A DNA stretch of 64,000 nt from Isoetes taiwanensis (lineage: Eukaryota; Streptophyta; Lycopodiopsida; Isoetales; Isoetaceae): positions 1-64,000 of the forward strand of contig JAJEKV010000885.1 of the NCBI GenBank assembly GCA_021234155.1. The letters are read 5' to 3'. The notes under the pieces are model-generated. The model made no database searches. It was not told the DNA's origin and was given only the letters and a program-made list of their open reading frames with translations. Shown here piece after piece: positions 1 to 12,470 of the stretch. Position numbers and translations under genes: made by a program. Numbering within the stretch: position 1 is the first letter of the stretch; the number at the start of each line of letters is the position of its first letter.

Positions 1-2340
1 GACAAGTGAGTGCGGCAAAGGATATTAGAGTGGTTTGATCATAAGCGCTTTGATGTTGGCGTGCTTAATAAAAAAATGTGGAGTTGGATAAATTAGAAAA
101 TCCCACAGGAAATGGATAGCCGCAGGTTCTGAGTACTAGTTGCTTAGAACATTTGAAAAACAGCACATGGACGGTGAAGAATTAGGGATCAGAAAAGCTT
201 TGAAATTACAAACTTTGTCTTGAGATTAAGTCTGAAAGACGAAGTCCCAAAATTTCAAGAGAGTGAAAAGAAGGTAATATCAATTTTGTTCACACAATTA
301 CATAGCACATTGGCAGGCCAATCAGTTTTAAGCGATTGTATTGTCATCATTTTCCGGAGATACAATTGTATACATTGTATTGACTTTACGAAAATTACGG
401 CGTAGTCCAGAATAGGCAGTCAATGCATTGGCATATCTGAGACAAATTTCTATAGCATTCCTGTAACATATAAAATGACAAAAGTGCTGATATTCACGTT
501 TCTGTCTTGAGCGAAGAAGGCGTCGAAGAAAAAAAACGAAGGTTGGAGGCGGATGGGAATAGACTCCAGCAGAGGTAGGAAGATATAAAAAGAGACTCAC
601 TTTTACATTTCTGATGATAAAGTGCATGACTCATTATTTGTGGAATCTTGCCTACAAAAAAAGCATTGCGCATGAAAGCGAGAGCGAAATAAATTATAGG
701 AAGCATTGGTTTGGGTGATGGCTGCTCATCACAATTCAAGTCGGAAAACCTTTTTTCTTGGTAGTGCTTACAATCATCAACAAAATAGTGTGGAACTACT
801 TTGCCCTTGCTCATGGTAAAGGTGGTATGATGGTCACGGAATACTTTTATTATCAAAAAGCTGCTAAGTAGAACAACTCAAACTGTAATTGTGCAAGCAG
901 GAAGCATACTAAAAGATATTGTAAAATTCACATTGTACATATTTGTGATCTGATCATTAAAGCAGATGAGATCAAAAAGATATTTTTAGGAAGTGAATTT
1001 TCATTGTGGCAAACATGGAAGAATATAAGAAATTGAAACACTCAAAGGCTACAAAGAAGATTCAGCATGCTCGGACACCTTGACAGGACTAGACCAAAAC
1101 AAACTTGCTCATAGATGCATCATGTTTACTTTCGTTTGCATGGATCATAGTGGGACTCTGCATCAATCACAATTGGAATTAGGAAAGTGGGAGTAGCCCG
1201 ACTTAAAAACCCAGGGAGTTGAGAAAGAAAAAGGAGACTCTTGAACAAATAATGAATGGATCAGTAATTTGGTAGAGGTAGGTGACAATTTCGCGATTGA
1301 ATCTTGGGGTAGACAATTCGGAGGGTGTGGACTTCACCATCCTCAAGTCTGAAGAGGCAAATGCACACTTGAAGATTCATACAAAGATGGATGGGGAGCC
1401 CAAAAATTTGGAGTGCATACAGAGGTTATCTTAGGAGTGGATTGTATTATCAGATTCTTGGGTAATTTCAAGTATATATTGCTCACTAAACAACTTGCGA
1501 AGCCTCAGGTACGGCCATGTGGTAAGATATCCTAATTGATATGGAAAAAGTAGAAAGCCTGAACATGTACAAAATTTCACGAGACCCACAGAAAAAATTA
1601 TGGCGGTCTCCCAATAACAATGTAATTGTTTGACACTTCTTGAAAATTGATAATTATTCTTTTCAAGATTTGTTGTTCGACACCAAGCATGTAAGCACAT
1701 ATTTTTATATATAACAATAGTGAGGATGCATTTCAAGGGGTGTGCATGGACACGTACTGAAAATGAAGATGGAATTGTTAATTTATAAGAATGTAGATTT
1801 GTGACATTGGAATAAGGTTCAATTATTTGTTTTGGTACCATCACTATCCCAACATTCTTGGCAAAATATATCAAAAGCGTTTCTGATGTGACATGTGTCG
1901 GTCCTGAGCAGTCATACGAAATATTGCAGCACAGTTCTGAATTAATTGTTCCGACGCTGTGTGAGGTTTATCGCATAATCGACGCTAAGCATGACAAGCG
2001 GTAAAGCACCCACAAACTCCGCAGCTCGCCTACAAGCTCTCCTTAATTCATCAGCGCCAATTCCTCCCTACGCACTCCGCCCAATCCGCATTCCTCCCAA
2101 TCCCTCCGGCATGAAGCGAGCACATACTTGAGGCGGAGTCACTACCAGCAGCTTACTAAGCGTAGAAAAAGTGTTCCTCCACCTTCCGCCTCTGCGGAAG
2201 TGCTTCTTTGCCTCCCACTCTGTTGCCTCCTCTCCGCCCACTCGCCTCCCGGTTTGAGGTCGATTCCGATTCCTGTGCCAGTTCCTGAGGAATGAAGGAA
2301 ATGAGAATCCCGGAAATAATCAGCGGGAATATGTCACGGC
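1..2340. other. No assignable gene
   Basis: I recognise no family here. The only coding-like stretch is a 50-codon open frame at 1,282-1,434 on the plus strand, ending in TAG, with an ordinary soluble-protein composition (for example EGVDFTILKSEEANAHLKI). It could be a terminal exon, but no partner exon was found. From about 2,000 to 2,300 the DNA becomes GC- and CpG-rich compared with its surroundings, as in a plant promoter or 5' UTR, but no TATA box or convincing start follows it. Confidence 0.3.
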
Positions 2341-2562
2341 GTCGGGATGGATAAGCGAAGAAGAAGGAAGAGGAAGAGGAGGAAGAGAAGGAAGAGGAAG
2401 AGCGAGGAAGCGACTTGGAGGAGCTCGAGGCTTTTCCTTAAAAGGTACATACAAATTTTCATTTGTTTTCGTTTTCATTTTTTTAGTTTGTTTAATCTTC
2501 GCTTTGTTAAATTTTCGTTTGTTTCATTTGTTGCGAGATGGAGAATGAATGCAGGAGCTGGA

Positions 2563-2648
2563 TGAAGATGAAGAAGACACCCCTTTGAAGAAGACACCCC
2601 CCTTGATGAAGAAGACAACCCCTTTGAAGAAGACACCCTTTGAAGAAT
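2563..2648 (+). repeat. Short tandem repeat, GAAGAAGACACCCCTTT type
   Basis: About four and a half imperfect units of 16-22 bp built on GAAGAAGACACCCCTTT follow each other. They lie just downstream of a GA-rich low-complexity stretch (2,356-2,420) whose translation is only Lys/Arg/Glu. Both look like simple-sequence expansions rather than a protein domain. The repeat is transcribable in three open frames, which explains the small open frames seen here on both strands. Confidence 0.7.
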
Positions 2649-3099
2649 ACATGGCCTCGAGGGGCCAAAATTTTGTAAAAATTTTTGCACATTGGCCTAA
2701 TGGCCTTTTTTATAAAAAATCTTGTTTTACCATCAAACTTTTGTTGTAACTTTTGTTTCTTGTTTCATTGAGATCTCTTCTTCTTCTATGAAATGTTATT
2801 TTGTCTATCTATCAAATTTATGAAGTTCAATTTCGCGGCAAATCCATTGGATTCTCATTGAATGTAACAAAGGTTTCTAGCTCTTTCATTGGTTTCAAAC
2901 ACTAAGCATTTTAATCACTTTCGCCAGCGGTGTTAATCGAACACACGGAAGGCACTTATGCAATAAACAACTACCTTTTAAACAAAGGTTATATGGCTTA
3001 ACAATAAACCTTGACCTTACCCGCATGGCAAGAAGCACATGATGACATTAAGCAACTACATAAAAGTATATCACGTCAGAAGACAATAAGCAAGATTCC

Positions 3100-6000
3100 G
3101 CCATTAAGACTCAAACCATAGCACTTGCGGGGCAATTTTTTTAAGCACTTGATAAGTTTTAAGCATCCCTTTTCGGTCGGATTGAAGTATATATAAACAA
3201 TATAGCAAAAACTTATAGACAAGTATGCATTGAACTACATAAACAATATAGCAAAACATTCTTAAATTAAGATAAAGATGGTACATGAAAAGTGTAGGAT
3301 TCCTTGGCCTAAATAAATGACAAAATGGACCAATAATCATGGAGAATGACAAAGCGTCATCACCATAAACCTTCTCCAATTCCTCCTTCACAAACCCTAA
3401 TCGCGAATTGTTTTTTCGAAGAATCTTTTCCAAGCATAGCTTCATAATCTTTCTATCTGTCTTTAGGCCAAGGCTTGTATCTATGTGTATTCTTCACCAA
3501 GAACTTCATTTCTTCCTCGGCCTTGGCTCAAGTGATATTTCTTCTATCTTTGGGGTGAGTACCGGTAGCACTTCATCATGGACATCCATCTTGAATGGTA
3601 AAATTCATGAGAATTTCCGTGGTTTGCTAAGGTAAGACTTGTACAATGAATCATCAGAAGCAAAAGTCTTACCCGAGAATCTTGGGTATGACTCATATAT
3701 TTTCCAAGTGGCTTCATCATGGGGATGACCCGGGGTTTGTTAGGGTGGTGAAAACTGACCGCACACATTTCCCCGGCCCCCATACAAATTCAAATCGTCC
3801 TCAAACGGACATAGTACTTGCAGACATCTTCCACATTGAGAGTTGCATTGATGACCATATACCAACACAACACTTCAGAACAAAGTCTTCAAGAAGAACC
3901 GCCGGTCCGAATATCACTTTCTTTACGCTGGTATGTCATTGTCAATCCGCTCCAAGCGTATGTGTTCATTTGCACCAAATGTTTTACCAACACACCATTT
4001 AAATCCAAGACAATGAGTTTATCTTTTCGGCAAATCAATATTTAGTACGTTGGAACATCCCGAATACCTACACAACAGAATTACTACATGAATAAATAGA
4101 TGAAGATGAAAATGAAAAATGGGTTGAATGTGGAAACCTTCGTATCGTCGGCCAGGATTCTCGACCCTAACGAATAGGAATGAACTGGTAATCCCTACGG
4201 TGAATGCAACAAAAGAAAATCAATAATATTCAATGTTTTAATCAACACTAAGTTGTGGTCTTCTTGCCCAACAATGCCCATACCCCTTTCGAGGGGTTGG
4301 TTAGTAATGGCAAAGAATCACTTGTTGAAGATCGGGCTCACTTGAAACTTGAGGGGCTGATTTGCATTTTCTTAAACACACGCCGATATGTGTGGTGTCA
4401 TGATTGAGACTGCTTTCCCGCATCTTTTTGCATAGCTACTTCTTGTTCTCTTTCTTGTAGCACGAACAACTACTTTGCTATCCTCCGGCCTACCCCTCTT
4501 TGTTCTTACTCCGCCTTTCCTTTCACGCAAAATATTCACCAAGTTGCCCTCATCCGATGGAATTACTCCCTCAACTTCCTTAGGTGCTTCGGTGTGGCTG
4601 TCGTTCATTACGTTTTTTCCATAAATCGTGTTGTGTTTTTACTTCTTCTATAGCTTCTTGGGCCGGCTTCTTGACTGGTGGTGGTGGTTCTCATGCGTTC
4701 AAATCACAATTGACTGTGATGCCTATAGGACTTTGCAGGTGTGTTGTGCATCTTCAAATGGCACCATTGTCCTTTTTTGAACCTCAAGCGGTGAGACCTC
4801 AACCGCGGGCGGATTAACACATCCTTTTTGGGTCTCATTTGAAGCACGGCAACATGGCCAAAACCTAGCTCGCCAAATACACCCTCCCGCACCTTTCGGG
4901 GCAACCATGAATACATTGTCCTCCTCCTCAACAATGAACAACAAGCTATATGATACTCATGTTGGCAATTCAAGGCTAAACTTAACCCTCAGAAGCTTTA
5001 GTGAATTCAGGACCACATAGAACATGTGTATAAAATGAATCTTCCACTAGCAACTTATCTCGTATAATGGTAGTAGAGATGCTAAATGTTGCGGGTATCC
5101 ATTTTCGCCTTCCACAAATTGTTTATGTAGAAATGTAAGTCTCTCGTTTCTTCGAACTTTTCCTCCTCCTCAAGTTTGAGTTTACGATTTGACACCGCCA
5201 TTAACGTGATCTTGGGGTTCATTGCTTTTTGTACCTTGTTCATGCCAAGAACTTCCATCCGATACCGCCCAAATCTTTAATTCGGGCCTCCAACTCACAT
5301 GTTGGATTAAGCTTGAACTCCTCCCCCGCTTTGTAGCCAAATCATTTTGGCCTCGGGTTTAAAGCTGTTTCCAACATCTTCCATCATTTTACGTAATTCA
5401 GGAGGCCTTCTCGTGCCTTTCAGCCTCACTTCCTACCTTCAGGATTCTTTGTGATAGGGTAAAAACTGATTTTAATCTCAGACCGCATTCTCTAAGGTTT
5501 TATGTTTTCATCACATGCACTGACCTCATTTGATCCAGCTGCCACCTTTGGCTTTGCCTTCAGTTCTCCTAACATGTGCTACAACATCGCCTCTGTTTTG
5601 CTTTGTCTATTGTTGTGGTATCTTTTTGACATTACCGCGAGAAATGCATTGATTTACTTTGTGTTCCTCAGTTGCAAAGTATTGATCTAGTGCGTTTTCA
5701 AACGCATAAAGCAAGGGCGGGTTGCTTTCTTTACTTCTTTGTTGCCAGACAATTCTTGTAGATTTTTTAAGCGCAGTGTGTTTTCTTCTCTTGAAGATGC
5801 CTTTGCACGATGCCATTTTATCTTCCCTTTGTTCAACTTCTTTGTCCAAACGAGAATCCCAATCTCGGGATCCGGGTGACATTATTTTCCAACCAAGCTT
5901 CTTCCTCGTGGGGCTTCACCGAGGAATTACCGGTAACCTACGATGGTGTGGAAAATCATCGCTCCATGCCTTCCATCAGCGATTGGCTGAAACAATCGGG

Positions 6001-6170
6001 ATCCGGTTTTCGCCCGAGGGAAAAAGGGGAGGGAGAAGGGCGTTGAGGGCTTCGACGTCTTCATGAAGTTTCGGCAAGCAAAGTGCGTTACGCGCCATAA
6101 AGTTGTTCCCACTAGCGATTTTACACCCATTTGAAGGTGATGCAGCTTTCCAACCTTCCATCAAATGTCA
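3100..6170 (-). pseudogene. Broken minus-strand coding-like tract, family unknown
   Basis: Read on the minus strand from about 6,170 down to 3,100, several separated stretches have the composition of a soluble protein and follow each other in one direction, but in different frames with stops between them. Examples are 6,164-5,976 (FMARNALCLPKLHEDVEAL), 5,882-5,607 (charged, ending VNQCISRGNVKKIPQQ), 5,430-5,330 (MMEDVGNSFKPEAKMIWLQS), 4,608-4,372 (basic, RERKGGVRTKRGRPED) and 3,570-3,300 (FLVKNTHRYKPWPKD, then SRLGFVKEELEKVYGDDAL). I do not recognise the family. A decayed transposon or an old retrogene would fit. It could also be a multi-exon gene with poor sequence quality. The plus-strand open frames in this region have no such continuity. 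Confidence 0.3.
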
Positions 6171-6739
6171 TATTTTACATGCCTCTGGTGGTTTGTATTT
6201 TACCAGCCTCCATATTTTACATGGGTGCAGTGGTTGCAATAGCAGCAGTAATTATTATTATATTATTATTATATAATGTCTAATGCTCACTTGGGCCTCG
6301 AGAGGCCATGAGCTGCATCATTTATCCACCAGAGCAAGACTGTTCCATGTAAAACATACATAATTCTGCATGTTTGTTATTTCAGCTCATATGTAGCTTT
6401 ACCAAATCGATCTTATATGCTTCAGTAAATATAATTTAATAAAAGGAATTTTTTTTACCTGCACATAAATGACTGCGGCATCATCAAATACCAAAGCCAC
6501 GCAAAAGCAAAGCAAGAGATATAGTGTTAAAAGCCATGCAAACACAAATAAATTCAGAGATCAGTGTTTGAGAATACTCTTGGTCTTCTTATATTTCGGT
6601 TTATACCTTGACATCCTTAACATATGATTGTCAAAGTTTTTGGGCCATAGTTGGGATAGAAAATATGGTATCTTTGCTAGATCCTGGAAGTTTTGAAAAT
6701 GTCATTCCAAAGCAGAATACAGACATAAATGATTATTAC

Positions 6740-7065
6740 CTCATAACATTTCTGCAATTTGTACATCAGATGGCACTTCTCCATAGCTCAGAAGCATTTT
6801 CTCCGGCTCATAAAGGTGCAACAAATCGTGATGGAAAAAGAACCTGGAAATGAGTATGTTAACTGAGATATGCAGTCAAATGCTTTCAAAGTTCTACGGC
6901 CATCATCTTTGCTTTGTATTCACCAGAATGATCTACAGAGCTTTCGTCAAGATTTAAGTAGCAGGAATGTTTCATTAGCTCCTCGGATTTCCAGTCATAG
7001 CTGAATGCTTGGCACAGTTCAGAACTACGAACCAAGCTTCCATATGCAAAAACGACCCTGCATAG
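6740..7065 (-). pseudogene. Unidentified exon pair, minus strand
   Basis: Two coding-like blocks on the minus strand are bounded by plausible splice sites. The upstream block begins after an acceptor (ATTTCAG, 7,072-7,066) and stays open down to 6,886; it reads like real protein (VFAYGSLVRSSELCQAF, then EYKAKMMAVEL). The second begins after another acceptor (TTTCCAG) at 6,843 and reads HDLLHLYEPEKMLLSYGEV, then SDVQIAEML, meeting a TGA just before a GTAATA donor at about 6,740. Together they suggest two adjacent exons of a helical protein. I do not recognise the family, and no further exons were found on either side. The internal TGA may mark the natural end or a lesion. Confidence 0.35.
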
Positions 7066-7099
7066 CTGAAATAACCCAAATTTGAGCTCTAAAATGTTG

Positions 7100-7805
7100 C
7101 CTCTTTGCAAAAATCAGTCCTACATCTTGATCTTTATGCAAAAATGACCGTAAATTTGATTTTTGTGGTAAAAGAAAGCTCTAAAATCACCAAAGTTCAG
7201 CCTTGTTCTGCTCAGTTTCATTGCAAAAGATCCTCTACTTTTGTAAAAACGATTCTGGACTCACCTTATATCTTAGCCATATGGTGCTCATACATGTCCC
7301 AGCTTATCTATTGCAAAAACACCGTCTTCTTGCTCTGGTATAGCACAATACATCCCGCAAATGCAAGATGGACCTCTTTTTTTTTTACATTGCTTCATCT
7401 ATGTTGCGGCAAAAGAGAAGGAAGAACTAAAGAGAGTAACCAATACCGACCTCAAATGCATGGTTTGGAAAATAAGATTTGCTCTCTCGCCAGATGAGGG
7501 TGTGTTTGGACCGACCTGGGATGAAGTTTCTGGCATCGCTTCCACATTTTGAAGTTGTGGAAGGAAAATCCACATTCACCATGCTTGCTTCATGATCACA
7601 ATCATTTTCGCTATGTCCACTGGGGTGCCAAATTGATGGAAAATAACAGGATACTGGCCTTGACTCACCAGATTGCTACGGACCATGGGTAGAAAGCCTC
7701 AACTGTAGAAGAAAAATATCGTCGCCATAGCTAACGACGGAACTTTGGGCTTAAAAACTAATATGGGCGGTCCGTCCAAGGGCATGTCGTGGCAAAATCT
7801 CACCC
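7100..7805. other. No assignable gene
   Basis: Open frames on the plus strand (7,105-7,552) have a low-complexity composition and no continuity. The stretch 7,090-7,160 repeats the word TGCAAAAA(T/C) several times. I see no feature that can be supported. Confidence 0.3.
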
Positions 7806-7807
7806 GC

Positions 7808-7866
7808 CCAAGTTAGGGCGTGATGCACTACATACTTACGCAAAACCTTATCTACTCTTATATAAT
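7808..7866 (-). mobile_element. Diverged Helitron 5' end (purine-tract family)
   Basis: On the minus strand the sequence around 7,848-7,812 reads CGTAAGTATGTAGTGCATCA followed by CGCCCTAA. This is a diverged form of the conserved subterminal block of the three Helitron 5' ends at 9,859, 14,331 and 32,040. The adjoining minus-strand DNA (down to about 7,700) also resembles the element at 32,040, with a shared GTCGT..GCTATGGCG block. The terminal TC itself cannot be placed and no matching 3' end was found downstream, so this is probably an old fragment. Confidence 0.45.
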
Positions 7867-7929
7867 TTATTCACACCAAGATTCGATTCCTTGATGCCTT
7901 AGATTCCCGAGTGGGGGTAAAAATCGCGA

Positions 7930-7967
7930 GGGAAAAATATTTGGGGAAAAATATTTGGGGAAAAATA
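7930..7967 (+). repeat. 14-bp tandem repeat, 2.7 copies
   Basis: The word GGGAAAAATATTTG occurs twice in direct succession and a third time truncated. It is a simple tandem duplication of 14 bp, probably replication slippage. Confidence 0.8.
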
Positions 7968-8116
7968 GCAGATGAAGCCACGTTCTTATCCTTAATCCGC
8001 TTCAACATCATCTACTTCAGCACGCGTTTAGGCGTGGTAGTCGGATCTGAGGTTTGAAGCCCCAGGTGGCGCAATCCATGAGCAAGGATTCACCGACATA
8101 GCCATAGCTTGCTGCC

Positions 8117-8124
8117 TATATAAG
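8117..8124 (+). promoter_or_regulatory. Candidate TATA box (TATATAAG)
   Basis: A canonical plant TATA box sits in a GC-richer context (TGCCTATATAAGCCG). About 45-60 bp downstream is a possible short leader followed by a GTATGTCTC word that could be a splice donor. No coding exon could be recognised after it, so the promoter is orphaned in this reading. Confidence 0.35.
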
Positions 8125-8149
8125 CCGAATCTTCCTTATTTTGTTTGTT

Positions 8150-9858
8150 CGAAGGCTTTGTTGGGTGAAAAGTATGTCTCTATTCCATTGCTTCTTGAAT
8201 CTTCTACAATATGGTCTGAATAGCGATTATTTTGCCCCCATTACAGTAAAATCTGATCCGGAATAAAAAACCAAGGTGATTTATTTATTTGTAATCATTT
8301 CTCGTTAAATTATGGGTTCTTTTTCTTCTCTTGTTCAACTGTTTGTGACAAAAAAAGGGCTTGATTGCGAGCGATCTTTGGACGATCGAGAAGGAAGAAT
8401 TGGTGAGAATCTACTTTGTTAGTTGAAATGTACGGTTTCTAACGGAGCAAGAACATATTACACCAATTGCAGGTAATGATTTGTTAACTAAACGCTTCGT
8501 ACTTGGGGCTGGAAATATCTGATAACTATAAAGAATGTAGATGGAGGCAACAAGCTGCTCTATTCTCCATGCAAGCAAAATGCTGCAAAGTTCATTTCTA
8601 GGATTGGAGCATGCATTTGCATTTACGTAGGATGCTAGTGATGGATGCCATCCATGAAGAGGCAGTTCCTGTTTAGAGCTGGTGGCACGTGGGGCGTGAG
8701 TTTTATTTGATATTTGGCTAGCATATGCCAGTGAATAAATCATGTTGCAATTCTCAAATGCTCATTGTTTATGTTGTAAGTGTCCCAATAATGCAAGCTT
8801 CCCTCAGTATTTTTTTTTTTTTAATTTGAGGAGCTCGATCTGTTTTCAACTTCTTCCGGCATTGGTTTCGTAATTTGGCAACATTTGCAGCCCAATTAGT
8901 ATCTAGGGGAGATCATCTTTTGTCTATTACGCCTGCATACTCGAAAGCATAATTATAAATTTTCACCGCGTAGCATTTTATTTATGCAATAGAACATCCA
9001 TCCGGATGTGCGTGCCGACCGCGATATTTAGGATGCTTGGCAAAGCTTGCAAAAATCGTTTGCATCTCAAGATCTAGCACTGTTATCACTTGCTTGGCCC
9101 GGTCCCTGTAACCGCTTTTATTTGTGTTGGCTAATGCATGGAATAAAAAGCATATTATTATAAAATATCAATCTAGTTTACTAAACCGCGGCATAACCAC
9201 TTACCACTACCCTTACTTTTCTCATGTACTAGAGGACATTGTCGGAAGGTTTGTGCGTGGTCGGCAACCGGAATGACAAGCGGAGATGCTACAAACCAAG
9301 TTAATCTCTTTTACTTCATTTATAATCATATTTGTATCATGTCTAATCTTGCCAATAAACCCCAGGTATGTTAAAGATCTTCTTGGACCTATTGCAGCAA
9401 GTATAGAAACCATATCAAAATTAATGATTTGCATTCCTTCTCTCAACGCCCCGATGTAATATTACAGTGTCGACTTTCTTTTGAGCCTTTCGTCTCAATG
9501 GGCTAGTTTTTCCCTAAATTCTTCTATGCAAGTTACTTGCTTAATTGAAGCAGTTACGGGAGCGACAAGAGCGACCCTCCCGCGTAGTCAAAAAGTTTGT
9601 TTTGAACTTGGTACCACGGTTATGGAACCTTTGCTCTCGCTACTTCCAAGTTTATAAGAACCAGGTAGTATATATTGGATATTGAGTTGGACGATGACAG
9701 AATGCAAAAGACCTTGACTTTTTATTTTTATAGTCTGCAGTGATCTATGTATTACTAAAGTATGTGGTGGATTGGGTGGATGGCCAAATAGCGTTTTTGG
9801 AATCCAAAGAAATTGCGATAGTATTCAACTTCTGTGTCCGGCTGCTTGGAATATACCA
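8150..9858. other. No assignable gene
   Basis: A plus-strand stretch at 9,364-9,450 reads YVKDLLGPIAASIETISKL and then LMICIPSLNAP after a CCCAG acceptor-like word, which could be an exon, but I do not recognise it. The remainder shows only short open frames and a T run at 8,811-8,821. Confidence 0.25.
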
Positions 9859-11486
9859 TCTTATATTATAATGTTATACCGTAAGTGCGTAGTGCATCGA
9901 GCCCTAATTTGAATGGCCGAGATCATCTGGATGCATTCGAAGGCCTAGATTTATTGCACGACTTACCAAGACTGTGATTGGTCATGCGTCGATCTCTTAA
10001 GGGGAAAGGGTAAATGAAAAGGGGGAAAAGGAAAAGGGAAGTGGAAAGAGAGAATGTGAAGGGCAAAAAGGCATGGGGAAAAGGGAAAAGGGTGAAAAAA
10101 GGGAAAAGAAAAGGAAAAAGAGAAAGGGTGGGGAAAAGAAAAAGGCATGGGAAAAGGAAAAGGCAAAAAAAGGAAAAAAAAGGGAAAAAAGCAAAAAAGG
10201 GAAGTGGAAAGAGAGAATGTGAAGGGTAAAAAGGCATGGGGAAAAGGGAAAAGGGTAAAAGGAAAAGGGAAAAGGAAAAAAAGGGAAAGGGAAAAGGGAA
10301 AATAGGAAAAGGAAAAAGAAAAGGAAAAAAGGAAAAGGGAAGAAAGAGAGAATGTGAAGGGCAAAAAAGGCATGGGAAAAAGGAAAAGGGTAAAAGGAAA
10401 AGGGAAAAAAGGAAAAAAAGAAAAAAGGAAAAGGAAAAAGAGAAAGGGTGGTGAAAGGAAAAAGACATGGGGAAAAGGGAAAAGGGTAAAAGGCATGGGA
10501 AAAAAGGAAAAGGAAAAAGGAAAAGGTAAAAAGAAAAAAGGGGAAAAAAGGAAAAGGGCAAAAAAGAAAAGGGAAAAAAAGGAAAAGGGAAGTGGAAAGA
10601 GAGAATGTAAAAGGAAAAAAAAGCATGGGGAAAAGGGGAAAAGGGAAAAGGGAAAGGGAAAAAAAAAAAAGGGAAAGGAAAAAGGGAAAAAAGGAAAAGA
10701 AAAGGGAAGTGGAAAGAGAGAATGTGAAGGGCAAAAAGGCATGAAAAAAAGGGAAAAGGGTGGGAAAAAGGGCATAAAAAAAGGGAAATAGAAAAGAAAA
10801 AAAAAAGAATGGAAAAGAAAAAAGAGAGAGGAAAAATCGGCTGGGAAATGAGGAAAATGGAAAAGGGGAAGAGACAAAGGAACATGGAAAAGGGTGGGGA
10901 AAAGAGGGAAAGGGTGAGGAGATGGAAAAGGGAAGGTAAAAAAGGGCATGGAAAACGGAAGGGAGAAAAAAAAAAATGGAAGGGAAAAGATTACACAAAA
11001 AAAAGAGGAAAAGAGTGGGAAAAGGGAGGAAAAGAGAAGAAAAAAATGTGGGGCGAGGAAAAGAGAAGGGAAAATAGGCATGGAAAAGGGAAAAAAGAAA
11101 AAGGTTAAGAAAAAGGGAAGACATGGAAAAAGGGTGGGGAAAAGAGAAGGCAGCAAAAAAAAAAGAGAAAGGGGGAAGGGAAATGGCAAAGAAAAAAAGA
11201 GAAGAGGGAAAAGGTGGAGAAAGGAGCAAAAGGGAAGGAAAAAGATTATCCCAAGAACGATTTTATTAAAGGGGAAAGGAAAGGGATGGGAAAACAAGGA
11301 AACATGTGAGAAAGACGGAAAAAAAAAAAAAAAAAAAAGTAGAGAAAATAAGAAAAACTGAAATGTGGGATAGAGCAAAAGGGAAAGGGAAAGGGATAGC
11401 CTTTTTCTCACGGGATGTCGCATCCCAAAGCATTAATATGGGGCTCTCAACTTATGCAAGAAGAATTACCCGGCAGGAAATTACTA
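9859..11486 (+). mobile_element. Non-autonomous Helitron, copy 1 (purine-tract family)
   Basis: The left end is TCTTATATTATAATGTTA, preceded by A. The conserved subterminal word GTGCGTAGTGCATCGAGCCC follows within 25 bp. The right end is ATTACTAG followed by T, so the host dinucleotide is A|T with no target duplication, as known for Helitrons (5' TC, 3' CTRR). The same ends delimit copy 2 at 14,331-16,233, while the outer flanks differ. The 3' hairpin is degenerate here compared with copy 2. The interior is almost entirely a purine tract and encodes no Rep/helicase. The element is 1.63 kb and must be mobilised in trans. Confidence 0.8.
10000..11398 (+). repeat. Purine-only tract 1 (GGGAAAAGG type)
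   Basis: About 1.4 kb in which nearly every base on the plus strand is A or G. It is built from irregular words such as GGGAAAAGGGAAAAGG, punctuated by rare GGCATGG and GTGAAGGG words. Longer semi-repeats are visible, for example AGTGGAAAGAGAGAATGTGA at about 10,038, 10,201 and 10,707, with variants at about 10,340 and 10,589. It forms the interior of Helitron copy 1. The long Phe/Pro/Ser/Leu open frames on the minus strand (up to 486 codons) are a consequence of the missing T and C on the plus strand, not genes. Confidence 0.9.
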
Positions 11487-12470
11487 GTGCACCGGAACGG
11501 AACATTGGCGGGTAAGGGTCGGCTTAAGACATTTTCACCTCAAAGGATGATGTTTACATATCCAACAAAACGAAAGATTTGTTAGATATCAGTTAGCAAA
11601 TCAACGAACTTGTTAAGTGAAAGTGAGAACGAAAGTACAAAGATCTGCGAGCATTACTTCAGCTCCTTACAAATTTAAGTTCCAAAGATTTGGTATTTTT
11701 TTGGTGCCCTCTTTCTTTTTTTAAGCTTTTGTATCAAAATATTTGACTTGGATCGCCTCAAGCATTGATTTTGCCTCCGATAGCAATGCAGAAGTTGAAA
11801 ATCCCGATATAGCCCAAGTAAGCTAGCTTTCTAATGGATAAGAAGCTGCTTAACTGTGCTAGTTTAAGTATCCTTGCTATTTAAATTCATGCTCTGGTCA
11901 TGGTTCTGTTTAGATTGTATACCTGGGATTGCACATTGTCACACCTCTCATGTCCGTCGAACTGCTCAAATATCCAAAGCTTTGCTGCCAGGTTTAATCT
12001 CTTTTCCTATTCCTATTCTGTGTTTAGTTGGTATACCCCTGGTAGCATCCTCTTTGAAAATGATTAGATTCGTTAACCATATGCATGCTTCAAATAATTA
12101 CGAAGGAATTAACATCTACAGCAACCCATAGGTTCTATGAGAGCAAAACATACAAAATTTTGGAGTGCGGTAATTAATTTATCATGAAAATATCTAAACA
12201 AAATATGAAGAAAATTTTCAAGGAAGATGATCCATTTGCAACCCTAGCTGATACCAGCAATTGGCTTCTTTTGTTCCCCATCATGTGGGCTCTTATCTGT
12301 GCAATATACTCTATATAATATAAGAGCATATGGTGTGATCTGTGGTATAACAACTTCTTCGATGTCATTGTAAGTTGATCTTATTTAAGTTTTGCTTTTT
12401 ATTATGTTTGTGTAGCCAACCTTCTCTGCGCAACCAAATGATTCGAGCCTTATATGAAGCCTCTAATGAT
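11487..12470. other. No assigned gene; possible upstream KLCR exon
   Basis: At 11,756-11,820 the plus strand reads SSIDFASDSNAEVENPDIAQ just before a TAAGCT/GTAAGC-like donor region. This resembles the acidic N-terminal part of plant KLCR proteins (an ENPDL-like word) and lies upstream of the recognisable KLCR exons in the same direction, but the match is too short to be sure. The rest of the interval shows no supportable feature. Confidence 0.25.

Noticed and set aside
2347-2565. Basic 72-codon open frame beginning with Lys/Arg repeats
   Set aside because: It is a translation of a GA-rich simple repeat that runs into unrelated sequence; no conserved part.
9923-11423. Open frames up to 486 codons on the minus strand, Phe/Pro/Leu/Ser only
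   Set aside because: They are the complement of a purine-only tract; all three frames are open at once and composition is that of TTT/CCC codons. The same holds at 14,395-16,186 and 19,689-21,282, and for the Lys/Gly/Arg/Glu frames on the plus strand.
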